DNA from: Diploptera punctata
Taxonomy: Eukaryota; Arthropoda; Insecta; Blattodea; Blaberidae
Direction of reading: 5' to 3'
DNA: 64,000 nucleotides
Assembly: GCA_030220185.1 (NCBI GenBank)
Contig: JASPKZ010001601.1
Span: 992,001-1,056,000, forward strand
How positions within the stretch are numbered: position 1 is the stretch's first letter; every line of letters starts with the position of its first letter. This document shows positions 36,201 through 41,689 of this stretch, piece after piece. The notes under the pieces were generated by a model. That model did no database searches and was not told the DNA's origin. It saw nothing but the letters and a program-made list of their open reading frames with translations. Position numbers and translations under genes: made by a program.

Positions 36201-39200
36201 GGAATCCGTACTGTTCTAGTTGTACTAACAAGTATGTTGGCATTACTAAAAAATATTTGCACGATATAATTAAGAACTAGAGTAATTTATATTCAATAGT
36301 GACCTATTACTGTCCAGTTCTGCACCGTAGCTGAGTAGTTAAGGCAAGAAGCCTTGGTGCAGAGCTACGGGACTTGCGCTGGTTCAACTCTCCATGGGGG
36401 AAGAAATTTTCTCATGGAATTTTGGCCAGTACAGGGAAAAAAATGTTAAACTGAAAATATATAAAACTATTATTCTACCAGTTATATTATATGGATGTGA
36501 AACATGGACTCTTACTTTAAGGGAGGAAAGGAGATTACTAGTATTTGAGAATAAAGTTCTTAGAAAAATATTTGGACCAAAGAGAGATGAACAGACAGGT
36601 GAATGGAGAAGACTACATAACAATGAACTACGTGGTCTTTATAGGAAGTCAGATATAATGAGAACAGTTTAAGTCTCGTAGACTGCGATGGGCAGGACAT
36701 GTTGCACGTATGGGGAATGAAAGACGTGCATGGAAGCTTCTTGTAGGAAAACTAGAGGGAAAATACCCAGTTGGTAGACCAAGAATAGGTGGGAGAATAA
36801 CATTAACTATGATTTGAGGGAAGTAGATTATACAGGGGATGATTGGAAAACATTGGCTCAGGATAGGGATATATGGAGAGCTTATATCTGCATGGCCATG
36901 AACCTACGGGTTCGATAGTGCCAATTAGTTATTTATGGGACTGGTACCCACTCAGCATCGTGATGCATTTGCATAGATACAATAAGTAGCGGCTCCAGGT
37001 TGAGAAGACCGGCTATAACAGCTGTGGTATCCAACATGCTGACCACGTCACCCCTACACTGGCTGGATGATTGTCTACCTCTGTGATTGACACATGTGGA
37101 TGTGAGACCAGCAGCCGGATCTTAGGCCAAGGGCTTTCTAGGCTTGTCGTGCTTGGGGTTTATTACTATCCATACAAAATAAAAATAAAAAGTTTGTAAT
37201 TTGTAGTGCACTCCATTCGGGTACATGGATTTTTGCTACAGTACATTCACTGGTAAATTTCATTGTTTTTTACCTCGGTCACAGACAGAACTATTGTTAT
37301 ATTTAAATTAATATTGGGAAGTAAACATTATGAGGTCATATCATTAATAGTGAGTGGAGAACATATTTTAATCGATTAACCTCATACATTTTCAAACTTC
37401 TTTGATACTGACGGTTTCAGACAATATCATGTCCTTCATCAGTCATGGCGTCAACTATTGTTGCCTTTTAAGTTTGAAATCAAGAGTGGCATTTGTTAGG
37501 ACTATTTAACGAATAAAATTAAGCTGTTTACTCACAAAGCATTGTTCAACTATAGTTATTTTAAAATATTTATATATTTAATGTAAACGGCGATGTTTGA
37601 AAACAAATCAGAAATGTGAGGTTATGTTTATTCACTGCTGCTTGATCATATTATTTATTGCCAAATAAGATCGCAATATTGTAAGAGTGCACCCAAGTGG
37701 GGAAATAATGAAACACATCAAAGTATATATCATAATCAACATTACGGGTTATTCATTAATTTTTTTAGTAAACAACTCAGTAAAATCAAGGAATCTTTTC
37801 ATTATTTGCTATATTCAATGATTTGTTGGAGAAAAATAATGCTTTGACCTGTTCAGAACATTAAAAAGGAGGAGCTTTCTTTATCACAAAAGCAGGAGCT
37901 GATAAAGAGAAGTCGATAAAGAGCGAGGTGAAACACGGCTGTCATTGGTTGTAAAACAACATTCATTGAAACATGATTGGTCATTGACTAGCATTTGTGG
38001 CACGAGTTAAATAGTCTTTATATAATACATTTGGGAATTTTTTAACATTATGATGTTTTGTAAATAAGGATTAAATGAATCGTGAATTCTTCTTACCTCA
38101 TACTTCTATGTTTTTTAAACACAGTACTGCAGTATCAGCGACCATCGTCAGCTGTTTTCACGACTGTCAATTTTTTCTTTTGCCGGTAATTATCCACACT
38201 GCCATCTGGTGTTCTTTTGAAGGAATTATTTTCTAAACTGCCATCTGTTGTATTTTTGAAGAACTTTGTAATCAAGCTTGGTTCGTCTGGAATCTCGAAG
38301 TTCATGGTTCTAGTATGGTTTTTTTTAAATATATTTTCCTTTAGATTTAACAGTTTGGGAAAATATATATATTAAAAAAACCATACTAGAACCATGAACT
38401 TCGAGATTCCAGACGAACCAAGCTTGATTACAAAGTTCTTCAAAAATACAACAGATGGCAGTTTAGAAAATGATTCCTTCAAAAGAACACCAGATGGCAG
38501 TTTAGGAAATAATTCTTTCAAAAGAACACCAGATGGCAGTTTGGATAATTACCGGCAAAAGAAAAAATTGACAGTCGTGAAAACAGCTGAGGATGGTCGC
38601 TGATACTGCAGTGCTGTGTTTAAAAAAAAACATAGAAGTATGAGGTAAGAAAAAATCACGATTCATTTAATTCTTATGGTTTATTTTTGTTTTATTCTGA
38701 TTTATTTATAATATTAAATTAATTAAACCAACTTATAGGATACATTATGAATTTAAGGCGAGCCTGTTGCATCTTACACCATAAAAGGTTTGAAACATGT
38801 CCTAAAAGAACTCGAGGTAACATGCAACAGGCTCACCTTATTATGTGCTATATACTTTAACAACATTTTAAAATTAAAATATAAAATTATAGAATATTCA
38901 CCTGAAAGGTCCGTCTCCTCAACTTAATTAATTATTTAACTGTAGCGCTTTCGGGACTTGTCCCATCATCGGCAGGGTTCAAAACTGGTGTTTCACTGAA
39001 GATCTGGTAGAGGGGGTTACATGTATTGGGTTCGACAATCTGATAAACGAAAACGAACCCAATACATGTAACCCCCTCTACCAGATCTTCAGTGAAACAC
39101 CAGTTTTAAATCCTGCAGATGATGAGACAAGTCCTGAAAGCGCTACAGTTAAATGATTAATCAAGTTGAGGAGACGGACCTTTCAGGTGAATATTCCATA

Positions 39201-39533
39201 ATCTTATATTTTAATTTTGAATAATACCTCAACGGAACACATCATGGATCTTATAACAACATTTTGATGTTTACAGTTGTACTCGCTGTGGCAGTTCCTA
39301 CTATCAGCCCATTCATCAGTCTTATTGGAGCACTGTGTTTTTCAATTCTTGGTCTCATCATGCCTGCCATCATAGAGGTCATTACATTCTGGGACGATGG
39401 ACTTGGACCAGGTCGCTGGAGGTTATGGAAGAATGTATTAGTTGGAATTTTTGGACTTATAGCACTTTTATTTGGTTCCTATACCAGTATTTTACAAATT
39501 GCAGCCCTTTATACAGATACTTCAGAGTCGTGA
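13373..39533 (+). CDS. SLC36A-like: SLC36-type amino acid transporter, whole gene
   Basis: Eight coding exons (13373-13437, 18055-18162, 21633-21905, 27288-27372, 32168-32446, 33146-33324, 36065-36231, 39277-39533) join in frame to 1,413 bases, giving 470 residues plus stop. Every border is GT-AG and phases match at each junction. The protein has a hydrophilic N-terminus of about 60 residues, the family signature SLGTGILAMP (about residues 70-79) at TM1, and further hydrophobic segments consistent with the roughly 11 helices of SLC36/AAAP carriers. Known members move small neutral amino acids with protons across plasma or lysosomal membranes. The insect relative 'pathetic' is the likely type, but exact orthology is not settled. 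No frameshift or in-frame stop was found, so the gene looks functional despite introns full of mobile DNA. Confidence 0.93.
14395..14900 (-). mobile_element. LINE 3' fragment
   Basis: The minus strand encodes MLKFYKVMAVPIVTYGSENW, EMKFLRYVAGCTLRDHIPSE and related post-RT motifs with frame breaks. It lies inside the inverted-repeat element of intron 1. Confidence 0.72.
15181..15420 (-). mobile_element. CR1/L2-type LINE 3' end with microsatellite
   Basis: The aat run at 15185-15220 is followed by gatttattttagctggcaga and gccataaggccttctctt. This is the reverse complement of the LINE 3' end at 8880-9012. It is the same family in the opposite orientation. Confidence 0.72.
16722..16975 (+). mobile_element. 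tRNA-derived SINE, family 4
   Basis: The head is ggcccgccgtagcgtagtgg with the B box gggttcaagtcccgg. These two boxes are closer together than in a tRNA, so part of the head is deleted. The body (ccactatggccctggggtcg, ggcagtcacgcagggctgac) ends ggcctgtagtgggaatac. It is the only copy in the window. Confidence 0.7.
16989..17335 (+). mobile_element. tRNA-derived SINE, family 2
   Basis: The head starts gtccaccgctgtggtgtcga. A deletion of about 14 bases follows, and the B box is gggttcgatccca. The short-tail body ends near atgacgtggtggcattgc. Confidence 0.83.
17343..17640 (-). mobile_element. tRNA-derived SINE, family 2
   Basis: This is a reverse-orientation long-tail copy, lying head-to-head between two plus-strand copies at 16989 and 17708. 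On the minus strand the B box is gggttcgatcccgg. The tail includes gctaccacacctacaattcc and gacctgccttcgggcagaat. Confidence 0.85.
17708..17816 (+). mobile_element. SINE family 2, 3'-truncated
   Basis: A complete tRNA-like head (gtccaccgctgtggtctcga, gggttcgatccccgg) breaks off after gggtgaggtttttatc. Most of the body is missing. Confidence 0.82.
18055..18162 (+). CDS. SLC36A-like: SLC36-like exon 2
   Basis: This exon follows the acceptor tttgtttcag and ends ac|gtaaga. It encodes residues 22-58 (EYKVTVTPRDPEA, then NDRRLEHPTT). The YDPFNDRRLEHPT stretch is the conserved lead into TM1 of insect SLC36 carriers. Confidence 0.92.
18308..18990 (+). mobile_element. LINE family A, 5'-truncated copy
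   Basis: The copy closely matches bases 61735-62418 of the large LINE near the window end. It starts just after the FADD motif region (aagataatctgcagaaaggt) and ends actatgatgatg. An 8-bp duplication gaatccat (18300-18307 and 18991-18998) flanks it. Several indels kill the frame. It shows that family A moved by target-primed reverse transcription with 5' truncation. Confidence 0.88.
19136..20100 (+). mobile_element. LINE RT fragment, degenerate
   Basis: Broken frames encode IDKGLRQGCCLSLTLFKIYV (RT domain 4), LHFADDQLLIAQDYED (catalytic FADD region), YLGIKINKNGSYEEEIRNRN and an RWYGHVQ-MEEDRLPKCVLEW tail with GRGRP. The order is that of a non-LTR RT and C-terminal tail. Stops and frameshifts make it a relic. 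Confidence 0.8.
20830..21320 (-). mobile_element. LINE 3' fragment
   Basis: The minus strand encodes MQFCKISYTAETDINNKLNK through LYKTMAVPIITYGSETW, EMKFLRPIAGYQQTDKKHNT and a disrupted tail. It is the same family as the fragment at 1128-1420. Confidence 0.8.
21421..21525 (-). mobile_element. SINE family 1, 3' fragment
   Basis: It matches the last 100 bases or so of family 1 in reverse (ggcctagaaggcccttgggc, then catccagccagtgta). The tRNA-like head is absent. Confidence 0.75.
21633..21905 (+). CDS. SLC36A-like: SLC36-like exon 3 (TM1-TM2)
   Basis: The acceptor is aatttgtag and the donor ag|gtaaga. It encodes residues 58-149 (starts DCDTLTHLLKASLGTG). It holds the family signature SLGTGILAMP with AFKNAGL, then a strongly hydrophobic helix (VIGTIVVAIVCTHCAYILV) and the loop ending PWARKFSRVAR. 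Confidence 0.96.
21906..22779. other. Intron 3, start; no feature seen
   Basis: This is AT-rich intronic sequence with no recognised repeat or RNA gene until the SINE at 22780. Confidence 0.5.
22780..23071 (+). mobile_element. tRNA-derived SINE, family 2
   Basis: The head is taccgctgtggtcttgaggt, with cgggcccgggttcga directly joined to body sequence because the end of the B box is deleted. It is a long-tail variant ending gccagaattactgtggatgg. Confidence 0.8.
23140..23645. mobile_element. Inverted-repeat element with tRNA-like units
   Basis: The outer arms contain aaatcatatttgaagagaaa and its complement around two tRNA-like units: minus 23166-23231 (deleted in the anticodon arm) and plus 23508-23580. 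The plus unit has a seven-pair acceptor (gctcagg/tctgagc), D arm gctc/gagc and T arm cagggttcaagtcccgg. Its anticodon arm has an oversized loop. Upstream of it lies cgtatatagagaaaaatttg. The unit is mobile, not a host tRNA gene. Confidence 0.75.
23880..24680 (+). repeat. Dispersed repeat with cgcgcatgcgc motif
   Basis: The stretch includes taggaaatgggaagttggtt, gcatttgggaataaat, atggcgactgtagagccatc and caactcgcgcatgcgc. Matching stretches occur at 55.5-57.2 kb in both orientations. It also has a short inverted pair, aacatcttaatgatggac and its complement, at 23883-23950. No coding sequence was seen. Confidence 0.65.
24684..24805 (+). repeat. tRNA-like element, deleted copy
   Basis: It resembles the unit at 41424-41504: tagatagagcattgacat-type D/anticodon region, then cctgggttcaaacccccagt (T arm) and tctaggc. 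The gtagctcacttg segment is missing, so a complete cloverleaf cannot form. Confidence 0.65.
24885..25918. mobile_element. Penelope-like 3' palindrome split by a LINE
   Basis: The left arm (24885-25040) and right arm (25045-25175 plus 25876-25918) are inverted copies. They carry gccatctggtgtt, acagctgacgatgac and gatactgcagtgctgtgttt. The outer sequence, atgtatgaggtaag followed by aaatcacgattcatttaa, matches the PLE 3' end at 38590-38690. A LINE fragment interrupts the right arm. The hammerhead-like layout is present but its second core (gaaa) is lost. Confidence 0.75.
25176..25875 (+). mobile_element. LINE fragment inserted in PLE
   Basis: Encodes DSEDSLQIAAYQ, then MAMCGKNIQWVKIEIDGKII, FSYLGSVF, ALKYGSEIWILNKR, WKNHLRRMARNRLPKLAFQY and GRPKHRWKDQ. 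These are the post-catalytic RT and tail regions. The direct repeat agatgtat (25168-25175 and 25876-25883) marks its target duplication. An uninterrupted frame of 182 codons (25275-25823) suggests a fairly young insertion. Confidence 0.87.
26395..26672. repeat. Unclassified LINE-like 3' end
   Basis: The sequence has ccaagacccttgggaattgg, gatgtccggaggaggctcat and ggactgtagtcccatttaag. It ends in a gaagaagaag run similar to other retrotransposon ends here. No diagnostic protein motif was found. Confidence 0.45.
27288..27372 (+). CDS. SLC36A-like: SLC36-like exon 4
   Basis: The acceptor is tcaatttcag and the donor cag|gtaaat. This short exon encodes residues 149-177 (RQTVLWGLFLTYFGTCSVYT then VIVGTNFKQ). 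It contains one hydrophobic helix and the conserved VIV..N motif that precedes the extracellular loop in SLC36 carriers. Confidence 0.94.
27513..28290 (+). mobile_element. Foldback element, near-complete
   Basis: The left end is cataagtaacgccgccacga then gagtgatttccaatttatct. The body includes gtggcatttgttaggactat, gtaaacggcgatgtttgaaa and gattggtcattgactcccat. It ends atgagttaaatagtctaaat. The distal inverted terminus seen at 1-166 is absent. No coding sequence was seen. Confidence 0.75.
28291..28989. other. Intron 4, no feature seen
   Basis: An open minus-strand frame (28546-28310) encodes 78 residues I do not recognise, with no flanking support for an exon. The rest is AT-rich. Confidence 0.45.
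28990..29480 (+). mobile_element. LINE family B fragment, degraded
   Basis: Tail motifs appear in broken frames (gcaggacatgtggc, ggtgggagaataacattatc, gatgtatggagagcttatgt). The stretch ends at the family 3' sequence ggttcgatagagccagtgag. It is more diverged than the other family B copies. Confidence 0.78.
29481..30011. other. Intron 4, unclassified
   Basis: A slightly G+C richer block (29490-29760) precedes AT-rich sequence. No protein or repeat family was recognised. Confidence 0.4.
30664..31018 (-). pseudogene. Penelope-like GIY-YIG C-terminal fragment
   Basis: The minus strand encodes the end of a PLE protein: ACAAHAWSEKH-like, then EKPKELTIWEKIYICKNENT, MNFEIPGYKERGLIWKF and a VSLQDRRPLDVSCERDTALR tail. 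It is an inverted copy of 31550-31827 and faces it, forming a palindrome inside the hAT element. Confidence 0.82.
31019..31890 (+). mobile_element. Penelope-like element fragment
   Basis: The first part (31040-31333) encodes FNHFSHKQAVFNSLTNRLVN and MSKENYNKQKEHIIKIAKDN, the RT thumb/linker typical of PLEs (HK-A--SL-NR, then NG-----I). The GIY-YIG frame follows in a different register, then a decayed hammerhead-like segment (about 31770-31822). The 3' end is gaagtatgaggtgagtg. Confidence 0.85.
31387..31827 (+). pseudogene. GIY-YIG endonuclease domain of PLE
   Basis: An uninterrupted 146-codon frame begins MKRLKTAKKSGIYQINCKDC. It shows the GIY and YIG strands (SGIYQIN, KIYIGKTKR), the catalytic-arginine helix (LNTRLKEHLRN) and the EKSAIAAHAWSEKH segment. 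PLE proteins use this domain to nick target DNA. Here it is detached from an intact reverse transcriptase, so it is a fragment that happens to remain open. It lies in intron 4 of the transporter and is not a host gene. Confidence 0.88.
32168..32446 (+). CDS. SLC36A-like: SLC36-like exon 5
   Basis: The acceptor is gtttttgcag and the donor gtg|gtaagt, both in phase 0. It encodes residues 178-270. The hydrophobic runs YIAALLVPLILLGWVPNLKY and MIANVFMAIGLGITIYYLV, and FFSIVIFAMEAIGV at the end, match successive helices of the transporter core. Confidence 0.96.
32447..33145. other. Intron 5, no feature seen
   Basis: Short AT-rich intron without recognised repeats. The branch and acceptor region ends acttaatttttcag. 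Confidence 0.6.
33146..33324 (+). CDS. SLC36A-like: SLC36-like exon 6
   Basis: The acceptor is aatttttcag and the donor at|gtaagt. It encodes residues 271-330 (VMPLENNMKFPRHFLGLGGV). P-ENNM is a strongly conserved motif of SLC36 proteins. The following LIYILLGFLGFLKYG is a membrane helix. Confidence 0.97.
33451..34377. mobile_element. hAT-like MITE in intron 6
   Basis: The terminal inverted repeats are tagagaccggatgttagg and, at the right, its near-complement (17 of 18 match). They are flanked by identical 8-bp duplications cttataaa at 33443-33450 and 34378-34385. The 927-bp element has no transposase frame. Degenerate repeats of tttttagtgcc lie near its right end (34308-34360). Confidence 0.87.
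34432..35104 (+). mobile_element. LINE 3' fragment
   Basis: It begins in the catalytic region (YTDDVLLSESEDNLQRSL, in which TDD replaces ADD). It continues through FNYLGVIITNTINVIKEVKK, VRPVIVYGAETRTDTTKT and the tail WKGHIERMEDNRLAKRAKED and RTRGRPAKR. One stop near 34566 breaks the frame. It is joined directly to a family B fragment. Confidence 0.85.
35105..35335 (+). mobile_element. LINE family B, short 3' fragment
   Basis: Starts inside the tail (tggaatgaaagacgtccatg). It carries gaggtgggagaataacatta and gatagggatgtatggagagc, and ends ggttcgatagtgccagtgag with a gtta repeat. Confidence 0.85.
35665..36045 (+). mobile_element. Inverted-repeat element with tRNA-like unit
   Basis: A 5' hairpin (aatcatatttaaagagaaaa joined to its complement) is followed by about 200 bases and a tRNA-like unit at 35940-36013. 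A second copy of the terminal sequence (tttttctctttaaatatgat) follows. The unit has a seven-pair acceptor and a B box gggttcaagtcccgg. The element ends only about 20 bases before exon 7, within its polypyrimidine region. Confidence 0.75.
36065..36231 (+). CDS. SLC36A-like: SLC36-like exon 7
   Basis: The acceptor is tgtgttttcag and the donor aca a|gtatgt. It encodes residues 330-386. ILIALAVFCTYGLQFYVSHE is a membrane helix with the conserved TY-LQFYV motif. GIRTVLVVLT starts the next helix. Confidence 0.96.
36318..37163 (+). mobile_element. SINE family 1 split by a LINE fragment
   Basis: The left part (36318-36433) has the tRNA-like head (gcaccgtagctgagtagtta, B box ggttcaactctcc). The right part (36935-37163) resumes with tgggactggtacccactcag and runs to a tail gggctttctaggcttgtcgt. 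A family B LINE piece lies between. Confidence 0.85.
36434..36934 (+). mobile_element. LINE family B fragment inside a SINE
   Basis: Encodes NVKLKIYKTIILPVILYGCE to EWRRLHNNELRGLYRKSDIM in one frame, then a frameshifted tail. The 3' end is ggttcgatagtgccaattag. It interrupts the SINE at its ggccagta / tgggac position, so it inserted after the SINE. Confidence 0.87.
37403..37445 (-). ncRNA. Hammerhead-like ribozyme, canonical core (F)
   Basis: On the minus strand: helix I strand tga, core ctgatga (37442-37436), an extra a, stem II ggaca-tgata-ttgtct type, gaa, helix III ac-cgtca-gt, cleavable a (37406), then tca closing helix I. All canonical core bases are present. Downstream comes tttgaaaatgtatgaggt, the PLE 3'-end motif seen next to the other cores. 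Confidence 0.62.
37482..38020 (+). mobile_element. Foldback element, internal copy
   Basis: Contains gagtggcatttgttaggact, gtaaacggcgatgtttgaaa, ggaggagctttctttatcac and gtgaaacacggctgtcattg, ending gagttaaatagtc. Both terminal inverted segments are missing. Confidence 0.72.
38066..38690. mobile_element. Penelope-like 3' palindrome
   Basis: Two inverted arms (about 38066-38345 and 38370-38690) meet near 38355. The plus arm encodes MNFEIPDEPSLITKFFKNTT followed by three near-repeats of a DGSL-(E/G/D)N unit. This matches the PLE C-terminal tail just after the GIY-YIG domain. Each arm then has acagctga-gatggtcgctg and atactgcagt, a decayed hammerhead layout, and ends tatgaggtaag. Confidence 0.8.
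38691..38872. repeat. Dispersed repeat, also at 12.65 kb
   Basis: The sequence tattctgatttatttataat through ggcgagcctgttgc resembles 12660-12750. A gcaacaggctc / gagcctgttgc inverted pair closes it. Confidence 0.5.
38873..39230. repeat. Palindrome with hammerhead-like core A
   Basis: It has the same arms as 6067-6290 but with an extra inner inverted pair (ttcactgaagatctggtaga, tacatgtattgggttcg). The left-arm core on the minus strand is intact as in type A. The right arm (about 39110-39150) has cagatgatgagacaagtcct, with a damaged stem II. It ends 46 bases before exon 8. Confidence 0.75.
39277..39533 (+). CDS. SLC36A-like: SLC36-like exon 8 (C-terminus)
   Basis: The acceptor is gatgtttacag. 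It encodes residues 386-470 and the stop tga. The helices AVAVPTISPFISLIGALCFS and LIMPAIIEVITFW, then KNVLVGIFGLIALLFGSYTS, are the final membrane spans. The conserved P-I----GA-C-S segment is typical of the family. It ends ALYTDTSES. Confidence 0.96.
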
Positions 39534-40266
39534 AACAACATTTTAGAAAATATCTGAAAACTGAAGTTGGCATGAGCCTTTTCTAACTCTTCCGTTGCCG
39601 TGTGACTTTACAAGTGTGTGCGTGTGTGTGTGCCAGAAAGGAAGACATTCCATTCTACCGTAAACTAAAGAGATTGTCTGGGGACTTAAGTTATATGTGT
39701 AGATTAAGAAACTTTCTAAAACACTTAATCTAATTTCATTTATTTATGTAAAGATTTGCATTTTTGTAGCTGTGCTCTAGAAATTCATGAAAAACCTACA
39801 TTTTTATAAGTCGTGTAATTTTTTATTGCTATAAGCAGGAAACTGTAAGTTGCGTGTTTTTTTGATTAATAATAGTTTAAGAAAGTAGGTCAACTTTTGT
39901 TGTTTTGTATAATAATAGTGATATATTGAATTGAAAATACTATTTGAAGATGTGTATTTTAAAAATTTATTTGAATCAAATTTTTAAATAAAAATTTGTT
40001 ACTTTTTGGAGAAGTAAAGCAGTATTTAAAAAATGTTGGATCTGAAATTACTTCAAAGTACACAAAAATGTATTATTATTTATAAAGAAATTATTTAGCA
40101 ATTAAAAACAGAGGATTATGAAATCTGTTGTCACATATTGTAATATTTATATGTAGATTTGAGAAAAATTATGAATATTGTAAATAATATTATATGCTGA
40201 TTGTTCAGTATTGTTAGAAAAATTACAATTCTCTAATGTTTATACTTTTATGATTTCAAGAATAAA
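39534..40266 (+). promoter_or_regulatory. SLC36A-like: SLC36-like 3' UTR and poly(A) signals
   Basis: Repeat-free AT-rich sequence follows the stop codon. aataaa hexamers lie at 39987-39992 and 40261-40266. A short gtgtgtg run is at 39613-39632. The true cleavage site cannot be chosen from sequence alone. Confidence 0.6.
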
Positions 40267-40494
40267 ATTGTTCACTCTATTTGGTATGTACTGGTTCAAG
40301 GGAATAAATACCATCTGATTTTTGCAACTTTTCATTTCTGTTGTCTTGACTAATGATCTTGGACATAAGCAGTTTACAGGAAATACAAAATAATAAAGCA
40401 ATAATAGTAATTTGTCATAGAAACAGTTGCATAAATATTCCAATTTTTACAATGTTTGACTTTTTACGAATTAACACTATGGGGTATTAATAAG

Positions 40495-40770
40495 ATGAAA
40501 TAATGTTAATATTTTGAAGAGAAAAATTTTCGCCTAGACTGAGACTCGAACCCGGGACCCTTGGCTTTCTGGGCCAAGTGCTCTACCAACTGAGCTACCG
40601 AGGCAAGTTGCGATCTAGACGCAAATTTTTCTCTTATATACGTTGTAACTTGCCTCGGTAGCTCAGTTGGTAGAGCACTTGGCCCAGAAAGCCAAGGGTC
40701 CCGGGTTCGAGTCTCGGTCTAGGCGAAAATTTTTCTCTTCAAAATATAATTTATCCTTCAATGAGAAGTG
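40495..40770. mobile_element. Head-to-head tRNA-like inverted dimer
   Basis: tRNA-like units lie at 40532-40604 (minus) and 40652-40724 (plus), divergently oriented about a 47-base centre. The plus unit has acceptor gcctcgg/tctaggc (one mismatch), D arm gctc/gagc, an anticodon arm of six pairs (cttggc/gccaag) with loop ccagaaa, and T arm ccgggttcgagtctcgg. Base 33 is c rather than u, so decoding is unlikely. Flanks are gagaaaaattttcgcc and its complement. Confidence 0.8.
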
Positions 40771-41100
40771 TTAAATTAATAATAAAATCGTCAATAGAAG
40801 CCCTACTGGCTTTATACAGTAGTGTTAAATTCCCAATTAATGTCTTCTTAACTAAGAAGCTGCCATTTGCAAAGATAGAAGCTATGGTTTCAAGCATTTG
40901 GCACGAGGGAATTACAACGTATATAAGAGAAAAATTTGCGTCTAGATCGCAACTAGCCTCGGTAGCTCAGTTGGTAGAGCACTTGGCCCGGAAAGCCAAG
41001 GGTCCAGGGTTCGAATCTCGGTCTAGGTGAAAATTTTTCTCTTCAAAATATAATTTATCCTTCAATGAGAAGTGTTAAATTAATAATAAAATCATCAATG
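40771..41100 (+). mobile_element. tRNA-like element, second copy
   Basis: A tRNA-like unit at 40956-41028 follows acgtatataagagaaaaatt, as in the neighbouring dimer. The terminal sequence aaatataatttatccttcaa is repeated on both sides. It lies in tandem with the preceding dimer. Confidence 0.75.
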
Positions 41101-41129
41101 TTAATATTATTAGTTTTTAAACATCTTAA

Positions 41130-41525
41130 TGATGGACAAATTATATTTGAAACCCAGGACCTTTGACTATCTATGTCAATGCTCTTTATCCAAGTGAGCT
41201 ACCTAGGCCACCAATATAAACGCGTATTTTTCTCTTCTACATAGTTAATTCCCTAACCCCAAATGAAAGAAGCACTACTGGCTTTATAAGTAATGTTTAA
41301 ATTCCCAATAAAATGTCTTCTTAACAAAGAAGTTGCCATTTGCAAAAATCGTAGTAACGGCTCATAGCATTTGGGGTTAGGGAATTAACTATTTAGAAGA
41401 GAAAAATGTGTGTTTATATTGGAGGCCTAGGTAGCTCACTTGGATAGAGCATTGACATAGAGAGTCAAAGGTCCTGGCTTCAAATCCCTGATCCCTGTCA
41501 AGGCGTATATTTCTCTTTTCGAATA
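41130..41525. mobile_element. tRNA-like inverted element, other subfamily
   Basis: The minus unit at about 41152-41210 (aacccaggacctttgact to gagctacctaggcc) and the plus unit at 41424-41504 (gcctaggtagctcacttgga, agagagtcaaaggtcctggc, ttcaaatcc) face away from each other across about 210 bases. The same subfamily gave the deleted copy at 24684-24805. Confidence 0.72.
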
Positions 41526-41689
41526 TAAGATAAAATAAGTAGTGCCTTAAACAAAGCATGAGTTAATACATGAAAAAAAGCTAACCCAGCAAATCCTAAG
41601 TTGCATGAACAATTGCCCCTGCTATCATTTTAATTTTTTATTGTAATTCCCTCTTTGGGTTAAAAAGAGGTAAGATGCTAACATTAAGG

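Noticed and set aside
40652..40724. A functional tRNA gene
   Set aside because: The cloverleaf is close, but the anticodon arm has six pairs, base 33 is c, the acceptor has a mismatch, and the unit is a repeated part of an inverted mobile element.
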